Shown piece by piece: positions 17,245 to 27,200 of a stretch of DNA of 64,000 nt; within the stretch, counting starts at the first letter, position 1; the number at the start of each line of letters is the position of its first letter. The position numbers and the translations under genes were made by a program. The notes under the pieces are model-generated. The model made no database searches. It worked only from the letters and a program-made list of their open reading frames with translations, and was not told where the DNA came from. The stretch is taken from contig JAGNKU010000011.1 of NCBI GenBank assembly GCA_017999985.1, positions 97,448-161,447 on the forward strand, given 5' to 3'. The DNA comes from Phycisphaerae bacterium (GTDB lineage: Bacteria > Planctomycetota > Phycisphaerae > UBA1845 > Fen-1342).

Positions 17245-18042
17245 CTACGGCCCGCCGAGTGTCAGCGTCGCCAGCACCGGCCGATGATCAGACGCCACCG
17301 CTTCGGGCAGCACCTGGCATGCGACACAGCCCAGGCCCGCGCGCGGCAGCACCAGCACATAGTCGATCCGCTCGCTCGGCTTGCCCGCGGGGTACGTCAG
17401 GTCGGTGTGGCCGACGGCCGCACACGCGTCCCGCAGAAATGCCGTCGCGTCGCTGAGGACCGCGCTGTCCGGCCGGGCGTTGAAATCGCCAGCGACAATC
17501 ACCGTCCGATCCGCGTTGCGCTCGACCAGTTCGCGGAGCGTGGCGAGCGACGCCCGCCGCTCGCGGTCGTTGGCGCAGTGGTCGAGATGTGTCGCGACGA
17601 AGACCACCGGCCGGCCGCCGATCCGCACGTGGACCTCCAAGGCCCCGCGCTGCTCGCTGTCATCAAACCTGGGCAACGCGTGATTCTCATAGCGCTCGAT
17701 CGGGAAGCGACTCAGGACGGCATTGCCGTACTCGCCGCCTTGCAGCGCAATGTTCTTCGCAAAAGCGACGTGCATGCCGGTGAGCTCGGCCAACCGCTGC
17801 GGCTGATCCTCGCCGCCCGAACGCCGTACGCCGCGATCAACCTCCTGTAGCGCGACGAGATCGGCGCGGGCGGCGCGGATGACCGCGGCGATCCGTTCGA
17901 GATCCACCCGGCCATCCGCGCCTGCGGCATGGTGGATGTTGTAGGTCAATACCGCGACGTTCCGCTGACAGCCCGCGCTGCATGCCGTTCCGGCGATCAG
18001 AGCGGCGAGCACCAATCCGCGCCACATTCTGCTGTACTGCAT
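17245..18042 (-). CDS. EEP-family phosphatase/nuclease lipoprotein
   Basis: 265 residues with a lipoprotein signal ending GTACSAGC. The endonuclease/exonuclease/phosphatase fold is shown by TYNIHHAAG, LQEVDRG, the long ATHLDHC segment, GDFNARP and the C-terminal SDHRPV (catalytic His). Members hydrolyse phosphodiesters or phosphoesters (DNA, phospholipids, inositol phosphates). Location outside the cytoplasm argues for a lipid or nutrient substrate. The gene follows the PD40/TPR gene after 20 bp on the same strand, so the two probably form an operon. GGGAG lies ahead of the ATG. Confidence 0.85.
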   Translation of the reverse strand: MQYSRMWRGLVLAALIAGTACSAGCQRNVAVLTYNIHHAAGADGRVDLERIAAVIRAARADLVALQEVDRGVRRSGGEDQPQRLAELTGMHVAFAKNIALQGGEYGNAVLSRFPIERYENHALPRFDDSEQRGALEVHVRIGGRPVVFVATHLDHCANDRERRASLATLRELVERNADRTVIVAGDFNARPDSAVLSDATAFLRDACAAVGHTDLTYPAGKPSERIDYVLVLPRAGLGCVACQVLPEAVASDHRPVLATLTLGGP

Positions 18043-18062
18043 GGTCTACTCCCGGGTCAGAG

Positions 18063-20579
18063 TCACGGACGTCCACCGGCGGGCGGTGGGGGCGCGGCCG
18101 GCGGCAGATATGCCTGGCCGCGCTGGTACGACTCGATCTGCTCCGCGATGCCGGCTGCGATCTGCGTCTCGCCGGAGTCCAGGGCCAGCCGGCGGGCCTG
18201 CTCCGCGGCGCGAATTGCATCGGGAAATTGCCCGGCGGCGGCATGGCAAACCGCCAGGACGCCGAGGGCGGCAAACGCCTGGTAGTCTGTGAATTCGCAC
18301 GCCCGGCGAGCCAGTTGGATCGCGCGCGGCGCATCGCGCAGCCTCGGATCGGGACACGTTGCCAGCAGCCACGCCAGATCGACCAGGATGCGCGCATTAT
18401 CCGCTTGCAGCGCCGCGGCGCGTTCCAGCGGACCGAGCGCTTCCGCACCGCGTCCCTGCTGCACGAGCAGTTGTCCCAGCAAGTGCAGTGCCTCGACGTA
18501 CTCCGCGTTGAGCTGCACCGCCGCGGATAGTTCGCGAACCGCGTCCGCCATCCGCCCTTGCGCCGCCTGCGCCTTGCCCAGACAGAAGCGTGCCACCGCA
18601 TCGCGTGGATCGAGGCGCGCGGCCTCCGATAAATGCCGTACACCCTCCGCGACCGCACCCCGGTTGCACAAGAGTGCACCCAACACGCGCTGTGCATCGG
18701 CGATTTCCGGCCGATAGCGTACCGCGCGCGTCAACAGCTCGACCGCTTCATCGACCTTCCCCTCGCGCGCCCGTAGCATCCCCAGGTTGTAGTACGGACT
18801 GCCATTCGTCGGATCGAGACGCAGCGCCTCCTTCAAGTGCGTCACACCCTCCTCCACGGCGCCCTGCGTGACCAGCACGCCGCCCAGATTGCTGTGCGCG
18901 ATCGCGTTCTGCGGATTCAGCTCCAGCGCCTTGCGGAACTGCCGCACCGCGCCATCCACGTCGTGCGCCCGCAGAAAAGCGTCCGCCGCCCGCACGTACG
19001 ACACGTCGTCGATGAACGCCGTGCCGATCTTTGCAATCGCGTCCGGCGTCGCGTTGACGAACTCCGGGATGTTCGCCGCCCGGTCCGGCGCCGTCAGCGC
19101 CGCCAGCCGCACCGCCGGCGTGCTGTTGCCTTCGGCGTTGATGTGTGTCAGATAGAGCTGCGTATACTCCGACGTCGCCTTCGACGAGAACACCAGCCAC
19201 TTGCCGTTGGGCGACCAACTGTGCCACGAGTTCATGCGCCCCGTGTTGCACGGCATGCGCCGCGGCTCGCCCCCCGCCGCCGGCATGATGTATAGTTCGC
19301 TGTCCGGCTGCAGCAGCATGTAGCTGCGCGCCTGGCAGAACACGATCCACTTGCCGTCCGGCGAGAACTTCGCGAAGTAGTTGCTCCTGCCGTTCTGGGA
19401 CGCGCCCGGCAGCGGCTCGGCCACGCCGGCGGCGCCGCCGTTGAACGGCACGCGATACAGATCGAAGAGAAACGTCCGTCCCTCCTCGAGAAACTCGGCG
19501 CACTCCTCCTTGGTTAGCAGCACCTGGCCCGAGTCCTGCTTCAGGTGATGCGCCTTCGCCCGCGCGAAGATGATGGTCTGGCCATCCGGGCTCCACGTCG
19601 CGTTGCTCTGCACGTACTCCGGATCGTCCGCCCCCGGCAGCGCGCTGAACGTCTGCGTCATCCGGTCGTACACCGCCAGGATCCCGCGGATCGGAAAAAA
19701 AAGCTGCGAAAACGCCAGCTCCGGCTTCGCCACGAATACCGACCGATCCTTCACCGTGCTGACCACGTAGCGCCCGTCCGGCGAGACCTGCGACAGCAGC
19801 CCGAACGTCGCCTGGCCATCATCACGGCGAAAATCACTCCAGGTGATCAGGTCGCTCGTCGCCAGCGGCATCTCACGCCGCACCGGCGTCAACGCATACG
19901 AACCTTTGTCGTTGGCGTAGTCCACGTCCATCCCGAGCATGGCGCCGTCAGCCGAGAACGAATGGCAGTTTCCGCAGACCGGCAGGTTTTCCAGCACGAT
20001 CGGTGGCGGCTGGCGCGACGACACCGGCCCGAAACGCCAGCGAATGCGGCTCGGGTCCTTGACGGCCTCGGCGAACGGCAGGTTGACTTCGCGATAGAAC
20101 AGCGGGGCGCCAACTTCGTCCGCCGATGTGCGAATGGCAATGCGCGCGCCCGACAGAATCGTCCCAGGCGCCGCCCGTTGCACACCGAGGACGATCACCC
20201 GCGCATCCTGTTCGCGCGTGCGGCGTTGAATCTCGGTCCATTGCGCTTCATCGGGCGTCCATTGGGGCTTGTCCGTGGTGCAGCGCAGCGGCGCGCGGCC
20301 ATCGGCAAACCGGAACGCGAGCGCCCATGCATCGACACGCGGATTGCCGTCGTGCCACTGAAACGTCGGCGGCGCCAGCTCCGGCGGAAACAGCGTGCCA
20401 TCAAGCGGATAGTCAACCGTCAACCCCGTGTATTCGGCGTCGTCGCGGTAGCTCGCCCACACGGCCGCGGGCACGTCCGGTGCGCGCGTGCAAGCCGTCA
20501 CGCAACCCAACACCAGCACCGCACACCCCCACAGCCAGAGAGTCCGCCGGCGGGACCGTACATCCACGGACGACTGCAT
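18063..20579 (-). CDS. PD40 beta-propeller and TPR lipoprotein with a CXXCH motif
   Basis: 838 residues from the ATG at 20579 (GGAG about 9 nt ahead). A lipoprotein signal ends LGCVTAC. Residues about 190-220 hold PVCGNCHSFSADG, a heme-c type CXXCH site. Residues about 230-520 form TolB/WD40-like PD40 blades (for example SPDGKWIVFC and SPNGKWLVFSSKA). Residues about 540-800 hold about six tetratricopeptide repeats (for example NAIAHSNLGGVLVTQGAVEEG). PD40/TPR proteins usually act in protein interaction. The CXXCH is a single site and may not bind heme. No substrate is evident. The following EEP gene is probably co-transcribed. Confidence 0.8.
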   Translation of the reverse strand: MQSSVDVRSRRRTLWLWGCAVLVLGCVTACTRAPDVPAAVWASYRDDAEYTGLTVDYPLDGTLFPPELAPPTFQWHDGNPRVDAWALAFRFADGRAPLRCTTDKPQWTPDEAQWTEIQRRTREQDARVIVLGVQRAAPGTILSGARIAIRTSADEVGAPLFYREVNLPFAEAVKDPSRIRWRFGPVSSRQPPPIVLENLPVCGNCHSFSADGAMLGMDVDYANDKGSYALTPVRREMPLATSDLITWSDFRRDDGQATFGLLSQVSPDGRYVVSTVKDRSVFVAKPELAFSQLFFPIRGILAVYDRMTQTFSALPGADDPEYVQSNATWSPDGQTIIFARAKAHHLKQDSGQVLLTKEECAEFLEEGRTFLFDLYRVPFNGGAAGVAEPLPGASQNGRSNYFAKFSPDGKWIVFCQARSYMLLQPDSELYIMPAAGGEPRRMPCNTGRMNSWHSWSPNGKWLVFSSKATSEYTQLYLTHINAEGNSTPAVRLAALTAPDRAANIPEFVNATPDAIAKIGTAFIDDVSYVRAADAFLRAHDVDGAVRQFRKALELNPQNAIAHSNLGGVLVTQGAVEEGVTHLKEALRLDPTNGSPYYNLGMLRAREGKVDEAVELLTRAVRYRPEIADAQRVLGALLCNRGAVAEGVRHLSEAARLDPRDAVARFCLGKAQAAQGRMADAVRELSAAVQLNAEYVEALHLLGQLLVQQGRGAEALGPLERAAALQADNARILVDLAWLLATCPDPRLRDAPRAIQLARRACEFTDYQAFAALGVLAVCHAAAGQFPDAIRAAEQARRLALDSGETQIAAGIAEQIESYQRGQAYLPPAAPPPPAGGRP

Positions 20580-20702
20580 GCGGGATAGCTCCGCTGCCAA
20601 CCGCGCAGCGCCAGCCACCCGGTGGCCGCCGCACGTGACAGCGCCCACGATAGCACGCAGGCCCCCCGTTGCCCAGTTGAAACAGTGCCGCCGCCGGCGC
20701 GC

Positions 20703-21740
20703 TCACTCCAGGTTGCACTCGTACGCCGGAAACGGCCACTGCGCCCGGTTGAGGCACGGCGATATGGCATCCGCGGTGAAAGGCGGCGGGTCGGCGGTCC
20801 ACAAGCTGGGCGCTCCCCAGATGCGTGCCCCCGGCGTCGGCCAGGTATCCAGCCGCCAGCCTGGTCCCTCGCTGAGCAGCCCAGCGTTGCACGGGAGCGG
20901 CGGGCAAGGCAAATCCATCTTCACCAGCGTGCCACAGGCCGGCAACGCGTGGACCTGCGTCGAAGTCGCGCGGGCGCCGCCGTCCACAAACAGCACGTTC
21001 GCTTTCTTTCCGCGCGCGTGCCAGTCGCCGCCCGCGGTATCCAAGAACGGTGGCTCGGCGGCCAGCACGAGCTGACCCGGCGTCGGAAGCGTCTGCAGGC
21101 GATGGCCCCACACACCCCACGAGAAGGCCCCCGCCTGCGACGGGCTGTCGTCGATGAACGACGTCAGCGTCTGGGCCTGGTAGCTGTTGCCGAAGACCTC
21201 GTAGCACGGGAGGCCGCGCACGACGGGCGGCACCGCCGGGCTCTGCCCGGAAAAACCCCGGTCATCCGGGCAGCGGAACACGGCCATCTCCGCCGCGTCG
21301 CTCGCGTGGATGTTGCGGCCGAGATAGAAGCGGTTCAGCGGACGCTGTGCGGCCCCGTACATCGGCCCGCCCATTTCCGGCGGCACGTAACCCTTCGCAT
21401 CGCCGGAGAGCCAGATGTCGCCGCTCTCCCCCGGCAATGGAAACTGCCCGTCACGACCACCCCACACGAAGCTGTGCCCGGTGCCGCTGATCCAGGGGTT
21501 GCCCGTCCGCCGGATCATCATGTCGTGAATGGGAATCACCTGGTCGGCCTGGTCTTCGTCCGCGTAGGCCAGCAGCAGGTACCCGAGCTGCCGCAGGTTC
21601 GAGAGACACACGGCGGACTTGGCCTGGTGGCGCGCCCGTGACATGCTCGGCAGCAGGATCGACATGAGCAGGCTGATGATTGACACGACCACCAGTAACT
21701 CAATCAGGGTGAAGGCCGGCACGCGTCGCTGATTGCTCAT
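20703..21740 (-). CDS. Type II pseudopilin-like protein with H-X9-DG domain
   Basis: 345 residues starting at the ATG at 21740. It opens with the type IV prepilin N-terminus (FTLIELLVVVSIISLLMSILLPSMSRAR), cut before Phe by a prepilin peptidase. The C-terminal part has NVLFVDGGARA, the H-X9-DG-like ending seen in many planctomycete pseudopilins. Such proteins are abundant in Planctomycetes and their functions are mostly unknown. The start codon overlaps the stop of the next gene (ATGA), so the two are coupled. Confidence 0.85.
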   Translation of the reverse strand: MSNQRRVPAFTLIELLVVVSIISLLMSILLPSMSRARHQAKSAVCLSNLRQLGYLLLAYADEDQADQVIPIHDMMIRRTGNPWISGTGHSFVWGGRDGQFPLPGESGDIWLSGDAKGYVPPEMGGPMYGAAQRPLNRFYLGRNIHASDAAEMAVFRCPDDRGFSGQSPAVPPVVRGLPCYEVFGNSYQAQTLTSFIDDSPSQAGAFSWGVWGHRLQTLPTPGQLVLAAEPPFLDTAGGDWHARGKKANVLFVDGGARATSTQVHALPACGTLVKMDLPCPPLPCNAGLLSEGPGWRLDTWPTPGARIWGAPSLWTADPPPFTADAISPCLNRAQWPFPAYECNLE

Positions 21741-22201
21741 CGCTGTCGCACCTCCGGCTGGCCCGCGACCAGCACCCCGCGCGGCGTCCAAACTGGATAC
21801 GCCGTCTGCTGGCGACATCGTTCACACTGGTACGCCCCCGCGCGACTGACGCCGCGATCCATCCCCGCCGCCCCCAGCGGCCGGGTCCAGCCGCACTGCC
21901 GGCAGCGAATGACGAACACGAAGGCCGGCTCTTCAGAACCTGCTACGCCGGACGGCCCACCTCCGACCGGCGTGTCTCCGCCCAGACGGATGCACGCCAG
22001 CACCACGACAAGGAGGGTGCCGCCGAACATCAGGCTTGCAGTCCATGTGCGCAGCTTCAGGGCCGAGAGGTTGCATGCCGGCAGCCGGCCGCAGGTCGCG
22101 ATCGTGATGCCCTGATACCACGTCAACAGTCGCTCGCCCACGCCATCCAGACTGTCCACGAGGCCCCTCAGCCAACGCCTCGTCAAGTGTCCTCCCATCA
22201 T
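21737..22201 (-). CDS. Small membrane protein with cysteine (zinc-ribbon-like) C-terminus
   Basis: 154 residues from the ATG at 22201; an in-frame ATG one codon later is also possible. One hydrophobic segment (about 47-67, SLMFGGTLLVVVLACIRL) is followed by a cysteine cluster (IRCRQCGWTRP and YQCERCRQQTAYP) shaped like a zinc ribbon. It overlaps the pseudopilin gene by 4 bp. The longer upstream ORF reading is Arg-rich and was rejected. Function unknown; it may help the pseudopilin. Confidence 0.6.
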   Translation of the reverse strand: MMGGHLTRRWLRGLVDSLDGVGERLLTWYQGITIATCGRLPACNLSALKLRTWTASLMFGGTLLVVVLACIRLGGDTPVGGGPSGVAGSEEPAFVFVIRCRQCGWTRPLGAAGMDRGVSRAGAYQCERCRQQTAYPVWTPRGVLVAGQPEVRQR

Positions 22202-22419
22202 GTCACACCGTCCCCGCGTCAGCGGCCTGGCAGTCGCATCCGGAAGTTTGGACGCCCCGACTGGCGAAGAAGTTCCCGCGGGTCCGGAAACTGCCCCCAC
22301 CACCCATGCCCACCGGCATCCGGCAGCCCACCTGCATCGCCAGGCTTTGGGAACCGCCCTGCCCCGGATCACGCCCAATGACTGCCGGGAACCACGCCGC
22401 GCTGCAGCGCACCCCACAG

Positions 22420-22425
22420 TATCAT
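22420..22425 (+). promoter_or_regulatory. Possible -10 element 6 nt before the start codon (leaderless mRNA)
   Basis: TATCAT followed by GC lies 6 nt before the ATG at 22432, with no Shine-Dalgarno sequence. It looks like the TATGATGC arrangement before the gene starting at 5965. Confidence 0.25.
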
Positions 22426-22431
22426 GCCACC

Positions 22432-23067
22432 ATGTCGCCCCAGGCAGTCCCGATGCGCCGCGCACCGCGTCCCCGCTGGCTGTTCGTCTGGCTGCTGCCG
22501 CTGCTGTGGTGCGCGACCAGCGCCGCGGCAACACGACACCCCGGCGACGAGTATGCGATGTTCGCCGTAGGCGCCCTCGCGGGCGCGTGGATCATCCCAC
22601 TGGTGGGCGAAAGCGGCTCGTTCCTCCGCATCTCCGCCTATGTGATCGTGGCCGGAGGTGTCACAGTCGGGATGCTGGGCTTGGTGCTGGACCTGCTGCG
22701 GGCGCCGCGCCGCTTGTGGCTGATTGCCTGGCTGGTGAGCGCCGCCCTGCTCGTCCTCGGCGCCATCGGCGGCTACCCATCGTACCAGCGTGCGTTGTCG
22801 AAGCACGGCTCGCTGTGGGCCTACATACTCAACGCCTCGAACCTGGGGCTCTGCGCAGCCACGCTCATCGCGTTGCCCGCCGGCGTCGCGCGACGCCTGT
22901 TGGCCCGTCGCAGGCGGCCTCAAGACTGCATCCACTGCGGCTACGACCTGACCGGCAACGTCAGCGGCGTCTGCCCGGAGTGCGGCCGCGCCACGCCCGA
23001 CCGCGTTGCCAACGTCAATTCTGGCGAGCCGCCGGCTGACGCCAGTTCGTCGGCTGTGCATCGCTGA
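22432..23067 (+). CDS. Multi-pass membrane protein with C-terminal CGYDLxxx zinc ribbon
   Basis: 211 residues. About four hydrophobic helices (for example LFVWLLPLLWCATSA, about 18-35, and YVIVAGGVTVGMLGLVLDLL, about 65-85) precede a cytoplasmic CIHCGYDLTGNVSGVCPECG motif (about 170-190), two CxxC pairs that bind zinc. This 'zinc-ribbon membrane protein' type is very common in Phycisphaerae and has no known function. A second in-frame ATG at 22453 is possible. It is divergent from the pseudopilin pair. Confidence 0.7.
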   Translation: MSPQAVPMRRAPRPRWLFVWLLPLLWCATSAAATRHPGDEYAMFAVGALAGAWIIPLVGESGSFLRISAYVIVAGGVTVGMLGLVLDLLRAPRRLWLIAWLVSAALLVLGAIGGYPSYQRALSKHGSLWAYILNASNLGLCAATLIALPAGVARRLLARRRRPQDCIHCGYDLTGNVSGVCPECGRATPDRVANVNSGEPPADASSSAVHR

Positions 23068-23149
23068 CCAGTCGCGACGGGCGGATACTCCGCGACCGCA
23101 CGCGCTACACGGCAGTCGGATAGAATCACGGCACGAAAGAGGAGCGGTC

Positions 23150-24121
23150 GTGAACCAGGTTCGAACGCGCTGGCTGGCCTTGTCTTTGCTCACGGTGCCG
23201 TTGCTCGCGGCGGGTTGTACTGATCTTCAGTATTTCATTCCTGCTGTGAACTGCACAGCTCCGCCACTGCCGGAGGTGGTCGTCGTCGAGGAACACGGCC
23301 GGGCGGCCCGGGGAACGCTCGCGGGTGTCGACGATGCCCAGTGGCTGCAGGTGGCGCGGCAGAGCCGCCCCGGCGTGATCGGTGGCTACCTGTCACCCGA
23401 GCCAGGCACACGCGGCAGCCTCGTGCTCCTGCTCAGCGGCGCAAGCACATCCTACGCGGAAGCCCGGGTCGCCGCCGTGCTGAGTTTCTTCCGCGGCTAC
23501 GGGGACGAGTTTCGGCGGGCGGGCTTCCGCCTGTGGGCGCCCGTCCTGAGCGAAGTCGGGCCGTACGCCACCGACGAGGTGGACGACGTCGTTGAGGTGC
23601 TGGAGTGGCTGGACTCCGGGGGTCTGGAGCTGCTCAGCGTTGACCGGGTCTTTGTGGTCGGGTACTCGACCGGAGCGACGACGGCCAACTTCGTGAACCT
23701 GCGGGCCAAGGCGACCGCGGTGGTGTCTCTGGCAGGCTTGACCGAGCCCGAGCAGTTACAGCGCAACGCCGTTTTGTACCGCCGTATCACCGACCTGTTT
23801 CCGTGCACCACCGGCATGCTCCAGTTCCGCCGCACGCTCGATCATTACGACGCCGTCGGGTGGGACGAGTTCAACGTGGTCGCACGGGTGACCGAGATGC
23901 GTAACCCGGCGCTGTTCATGACGGCCGCGGACGACATCATCTATGAGCCAGCCAACGTGCGAAACCTCCAAGCGGCGTACGAGCAGGCCCTCGCGGCCGG
24001 AGCGATGCTTCCGGAGCTGACGTTTGAGTACGTGCCGAGCGGTGGGCATTTCGCCTACGTGCAGGCGCCGGAGCTGTTTGACGTCGTCGTTCGCTACTTG
24101 GAGCAGTTCGAGGTGCCCTGA
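23150..24121 (+). CDS. Alpha/beta-hydrolase-like lipoprotein
   Basis: 323 residues from a GTG preceded by AGAGGAG. A lipoprotein signal ends LLAAGC. The alpha/beta-hydrolase pattern is visible as strand VVLLLSGAS, a nucleophile elbow GYSTGA (Ser), then FMTAADDIIYEP (acid) and GGHFAYV (His). The family hydrolyses esters or peptides; the substrate is unknown. It is a close relative of the lipoprotein hydrolase at 51776-52735, sharing the order YSTG, NLR/NLLN, AMVSL-type strand and GxHFxYxx end. A convergent terminator hairpin follows. Confidence 0.8.
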   Translation: MNQVRTRWLALSLLTVPLLAAGCTDLQYFIPAVNCTAPPLPEVVVVEEHGRAARGTLAGVDDAQWLQVARQSRPGVIGGYLSPEPGTRGSLVLLLSGASTSYAEARVAAVLSFFRGYGDEFRRAGFRLWAPVLSEVGPYATDEVDDVVEVLEWLDSGGLELLSVDRVFVVGYSTGATTANFVNLRAKATAVVSLAGLTEPEQLQRNAVLYRRITDLFPCTTGMLQFRRTLDHYDAVGWDEFNVVARVTEMRNPALFMTAADDIIYEPANVRNLQAAYEQALAAGAMLPELTFEYVPSGGHFAYVQAPELFDVVVRYLEQFEVP

Positions 24122-24164
24122 ACGCACACGGGCTTCCGTGCCGTCGAGCCGCCGCGCAAAAGCG

Positions 24165-24197
24165 GACGGGCGGTCAGCGTCGCGCCAACCGCCCGTC
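24165..24197. terminator. Bidirectional hairpin between convergent genes
   Basis: GACGGGCGGT (24165-24174) pairs perfectly with ACCGCCCGTC (24188-24197) around a 13-nt loop. It sits between a plus gene ending at 24121 and a minus gene ending at 24259, so it can serve both. Its sequence is related to the hairpins at 42951 and 58849. Confidence 0.6.
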
Positions 24198-24258
24198 TAC
24201 TGACTCGAATCCCACCGGCAGCGATGTTGTCCGCCAGCGTTACAACCACGCGACCGGG

Positions 24259-27200
24259 TCAGCGACCCGAGCTGAGTAAGGCCACAAACGGGTTGATGTC
24301 GTCAAATCCGACGACGCCATTGTTGTTGATGTCCGCGTTGTAGCTTGGGCAGTTCGGGAACGTGCCGGCGTACGTCGCGGGGTTGGCCAGCCGCAGGACG
24401 AACGGGTTGATGTCCTTGAAGTTCGCCACGCCGTCGCAGTTCAGGTCGCCCTTGAGACCCGGCGACACGCTGATGTCCTCGATGATCAGCCCCTCTGGAT
24501 CATCGCTGACCACCTCAAGCCGGACCAGCCGCCCGACACTCGACGTCGGGTTCAGCGGCTTGATGTCGAACGAGGTGACGCCGACCAGCGGGCCGACGCC
24601 GGGCACGATGAGGTCGATCGGAATGCCCAGGCAGCCGACAAACACCCAGACGGGGTTGCTCTGCGTGCCGTTGTTCTGCCAGATCGCGTTTGAACCCGGC
24701 GGGCACGGGGTGCCGACGACGACCTTGGGGCCGCCGTTGACGATCTCGGTACCACCCGGCGGACCGATGACCACGCCACCCGGGCCGTAAGCCGTCAGGA
24801 TGTAGCCGCTGGCGCCGAGGTCGGTGAAATCCGCATCCAGTTCCTCGGTCCCGGATGAATCCGAAGCCTGCGTCGTGATGATGCGCTGCACCTGGCCCTC
24901 GTCATCGTACGCCTTCATGATGATCACGTGCCCGCGGCAGCAGTTGCCCTTCGCGAGGCTGAGCGAAACGCCGCCCTGCTCCTTCGGCACGTCGATGGCC
25001 ACGCCGTCCTGCCCCGACGAGCCGATATTCGTCACGACGAGGCGCCGGTCGGTCTCATCGCAACCGCCCATGCCGTCGGGCGTGCACTGCTCGCCAAGGT
25101 GCGACGCGCCCAGGCCCCAAGACGGAAGGCCAAACGTCCGGACGTTCGCGTTCGAGACCACCAGCTCGGAGAGCCCGCTGCCGGTGATCGACAGCGACTC
25201 AAAGCCCGGGGTGTCCGGCGTGCCCGGGGGGAAGGTCGGAGTGATCACGCGCTCCGTGTAATCTGTGCTCCCGCCGCCGCCCGGACAGGTGCAGGTAAAC
25301 ACCCAGTGACTCTCGACCGGGCAGGTGGAACAAAGCTGGCCCTCCCACCAACGCATCGTCTTGGTACATCCGGGTGGGCAAACGAACTCTTCCTCGTTTA
25401 GCGGCAAGTCGACGATGGGGCCGGTGTACTCTGCGGAGGAAATCACGACGCCATTCGCGTCGAGCTGCTCGATCACGATGCTGGTCGCCCCAACATCCGA
25501 GTAGTCGAGCGTCAACATGGCCGAACCGTCGCCGTTGCTGGCCAGGCGGTGGTTTCCGTAGATCAGACCATCCCAGCCCTTGTACTTGTGGCGGAGCGTC
25601 GCACCAGGAGTGCTCAGGAAGGGTTCGAGGTCGACCTCGGCGCCGCCACCAAGAAGTGAGTGCAGTTGGATTTCGACGCCGTCCTCACCGGAACTGCCCA
25701 GGTTGCGCACGGGCAGCCGGCGGTCAGTCGGCGGATCGAGCTGGGCCGTGCCCAGCGCGGTGTGCAGCAAGCCGCTCACGTACGCAGTGGTGGCGGGCGT
25801 GACGGTGATGCCGGTGATGACGAGGCCCTGGTCATCGTCGCTGAGAACCTCCACGCGGGTGCGCTGGCCAAAGCTCGACGTCGCGTCGATCGGCTCAACG
25901 CTGAAGGAGGCCACGCCAGGCACTGTGCCGATGCCGGGCAACGTGAATTCGTACAGCCCTTCGCAGCCCGAGAAGACCCAGACGGGGTTTGCGGGCGTCC
26001 CCTGGTTCACCCAGATCTCCCGGTAGCCCGGCGGGCACATGTTGGTGAAGGTCGGCTTCGGTCCGCCGGCGTAGAACGCGGTGCCCTCGGGCGGGCCGAG
26101 CACGACCCCACCCGGTCCGAAGAGCCGCAGACGGAACCCAATGGCACCGAGCGACGAGAAGTCCGCGTCCAGTTCTTCTATTCCAGTGAGGTCGGTGGTC
26201 TGGGTCATCGAAACGCGCTGCTCATGGCCTTCGTCATCGAAGGCCTTCATGATGATCACGTGCCCGCGGCAGCAGTTGCCCTTGGCCAACTCGACACTGA
26301 CGCCGCCGTTATTCGGGGGCAGCGCAACGGCCACGCCGTCCTGTCCCGAGGAGCCAAGATTGTCCACCACCAGGCGTCGGATGCTCGGGTCGCAGCCCCC
26401 CATGCTGTCAGGCGTGCACTGCTCGCTGATCTGCGCCTGGCCAAGCCCCCAGCGGGCGCTATCCAAAGCGTAATCCGGCCCGAGGCAGTCCCAGGGCGGG
26501 CACGGGATCGGGAACGACTTGATGTCGGCATTGCCCACAACGAGGTCGGGTACGCCGTCACCATCCAGGTCCGGCAGGTCGCGTCCGGTCACAACCAGCG
26601 CATCGACGTCACTGATGCCGGGGACGCCACCAGGGAAGATCGGAGTGACGACGATCGTACGCGCGGAGCTGATTCCGCCGCAGGGGGCAAACCACTGCCA
26701 CGGGTCCGGGCAGTTGGAGCAGTAATAGTGCCAAGTCACTGTGAACTGCTTGGGTGGCCCGAGGCTGATGAGGTGCAACGACGCGTACCAGATCTGATAT
26801 TGCCCCGGGCACGGCCCCATTGCCAGTCCTTCCGCGGGCAGCAAGCCCTCCGCAACGGCATTGCCGAGTTCGTCATACTCGACGTACGACGCCCCGGCGG
26901 CGCCGCTGTCGCTGAAATCGGCGGCGAGGTAGGTCACGCCCGTGGCCGGCTCGTTGTACGCGCGCATGGTGCCCTTGACCGTGCCGTCCCAACCCTTGGG
27001 CCGGATCTTGATTTCACGGTTGGCACCCACACCGCCGAAACCTGTGAGATCCACACCCACTCCGCCGCCCCATGCGCTGCTGCAGCGCACCGCCACGCCA
27101 TCCTCGCCGCTGCTGCCGATGTTACCGACGCTGAGCACACGGCCGCTGACCGCGCCGAGGCTCGCGCTGCCGGCCGGCTCGTACAGGATGCCGCCAACGT

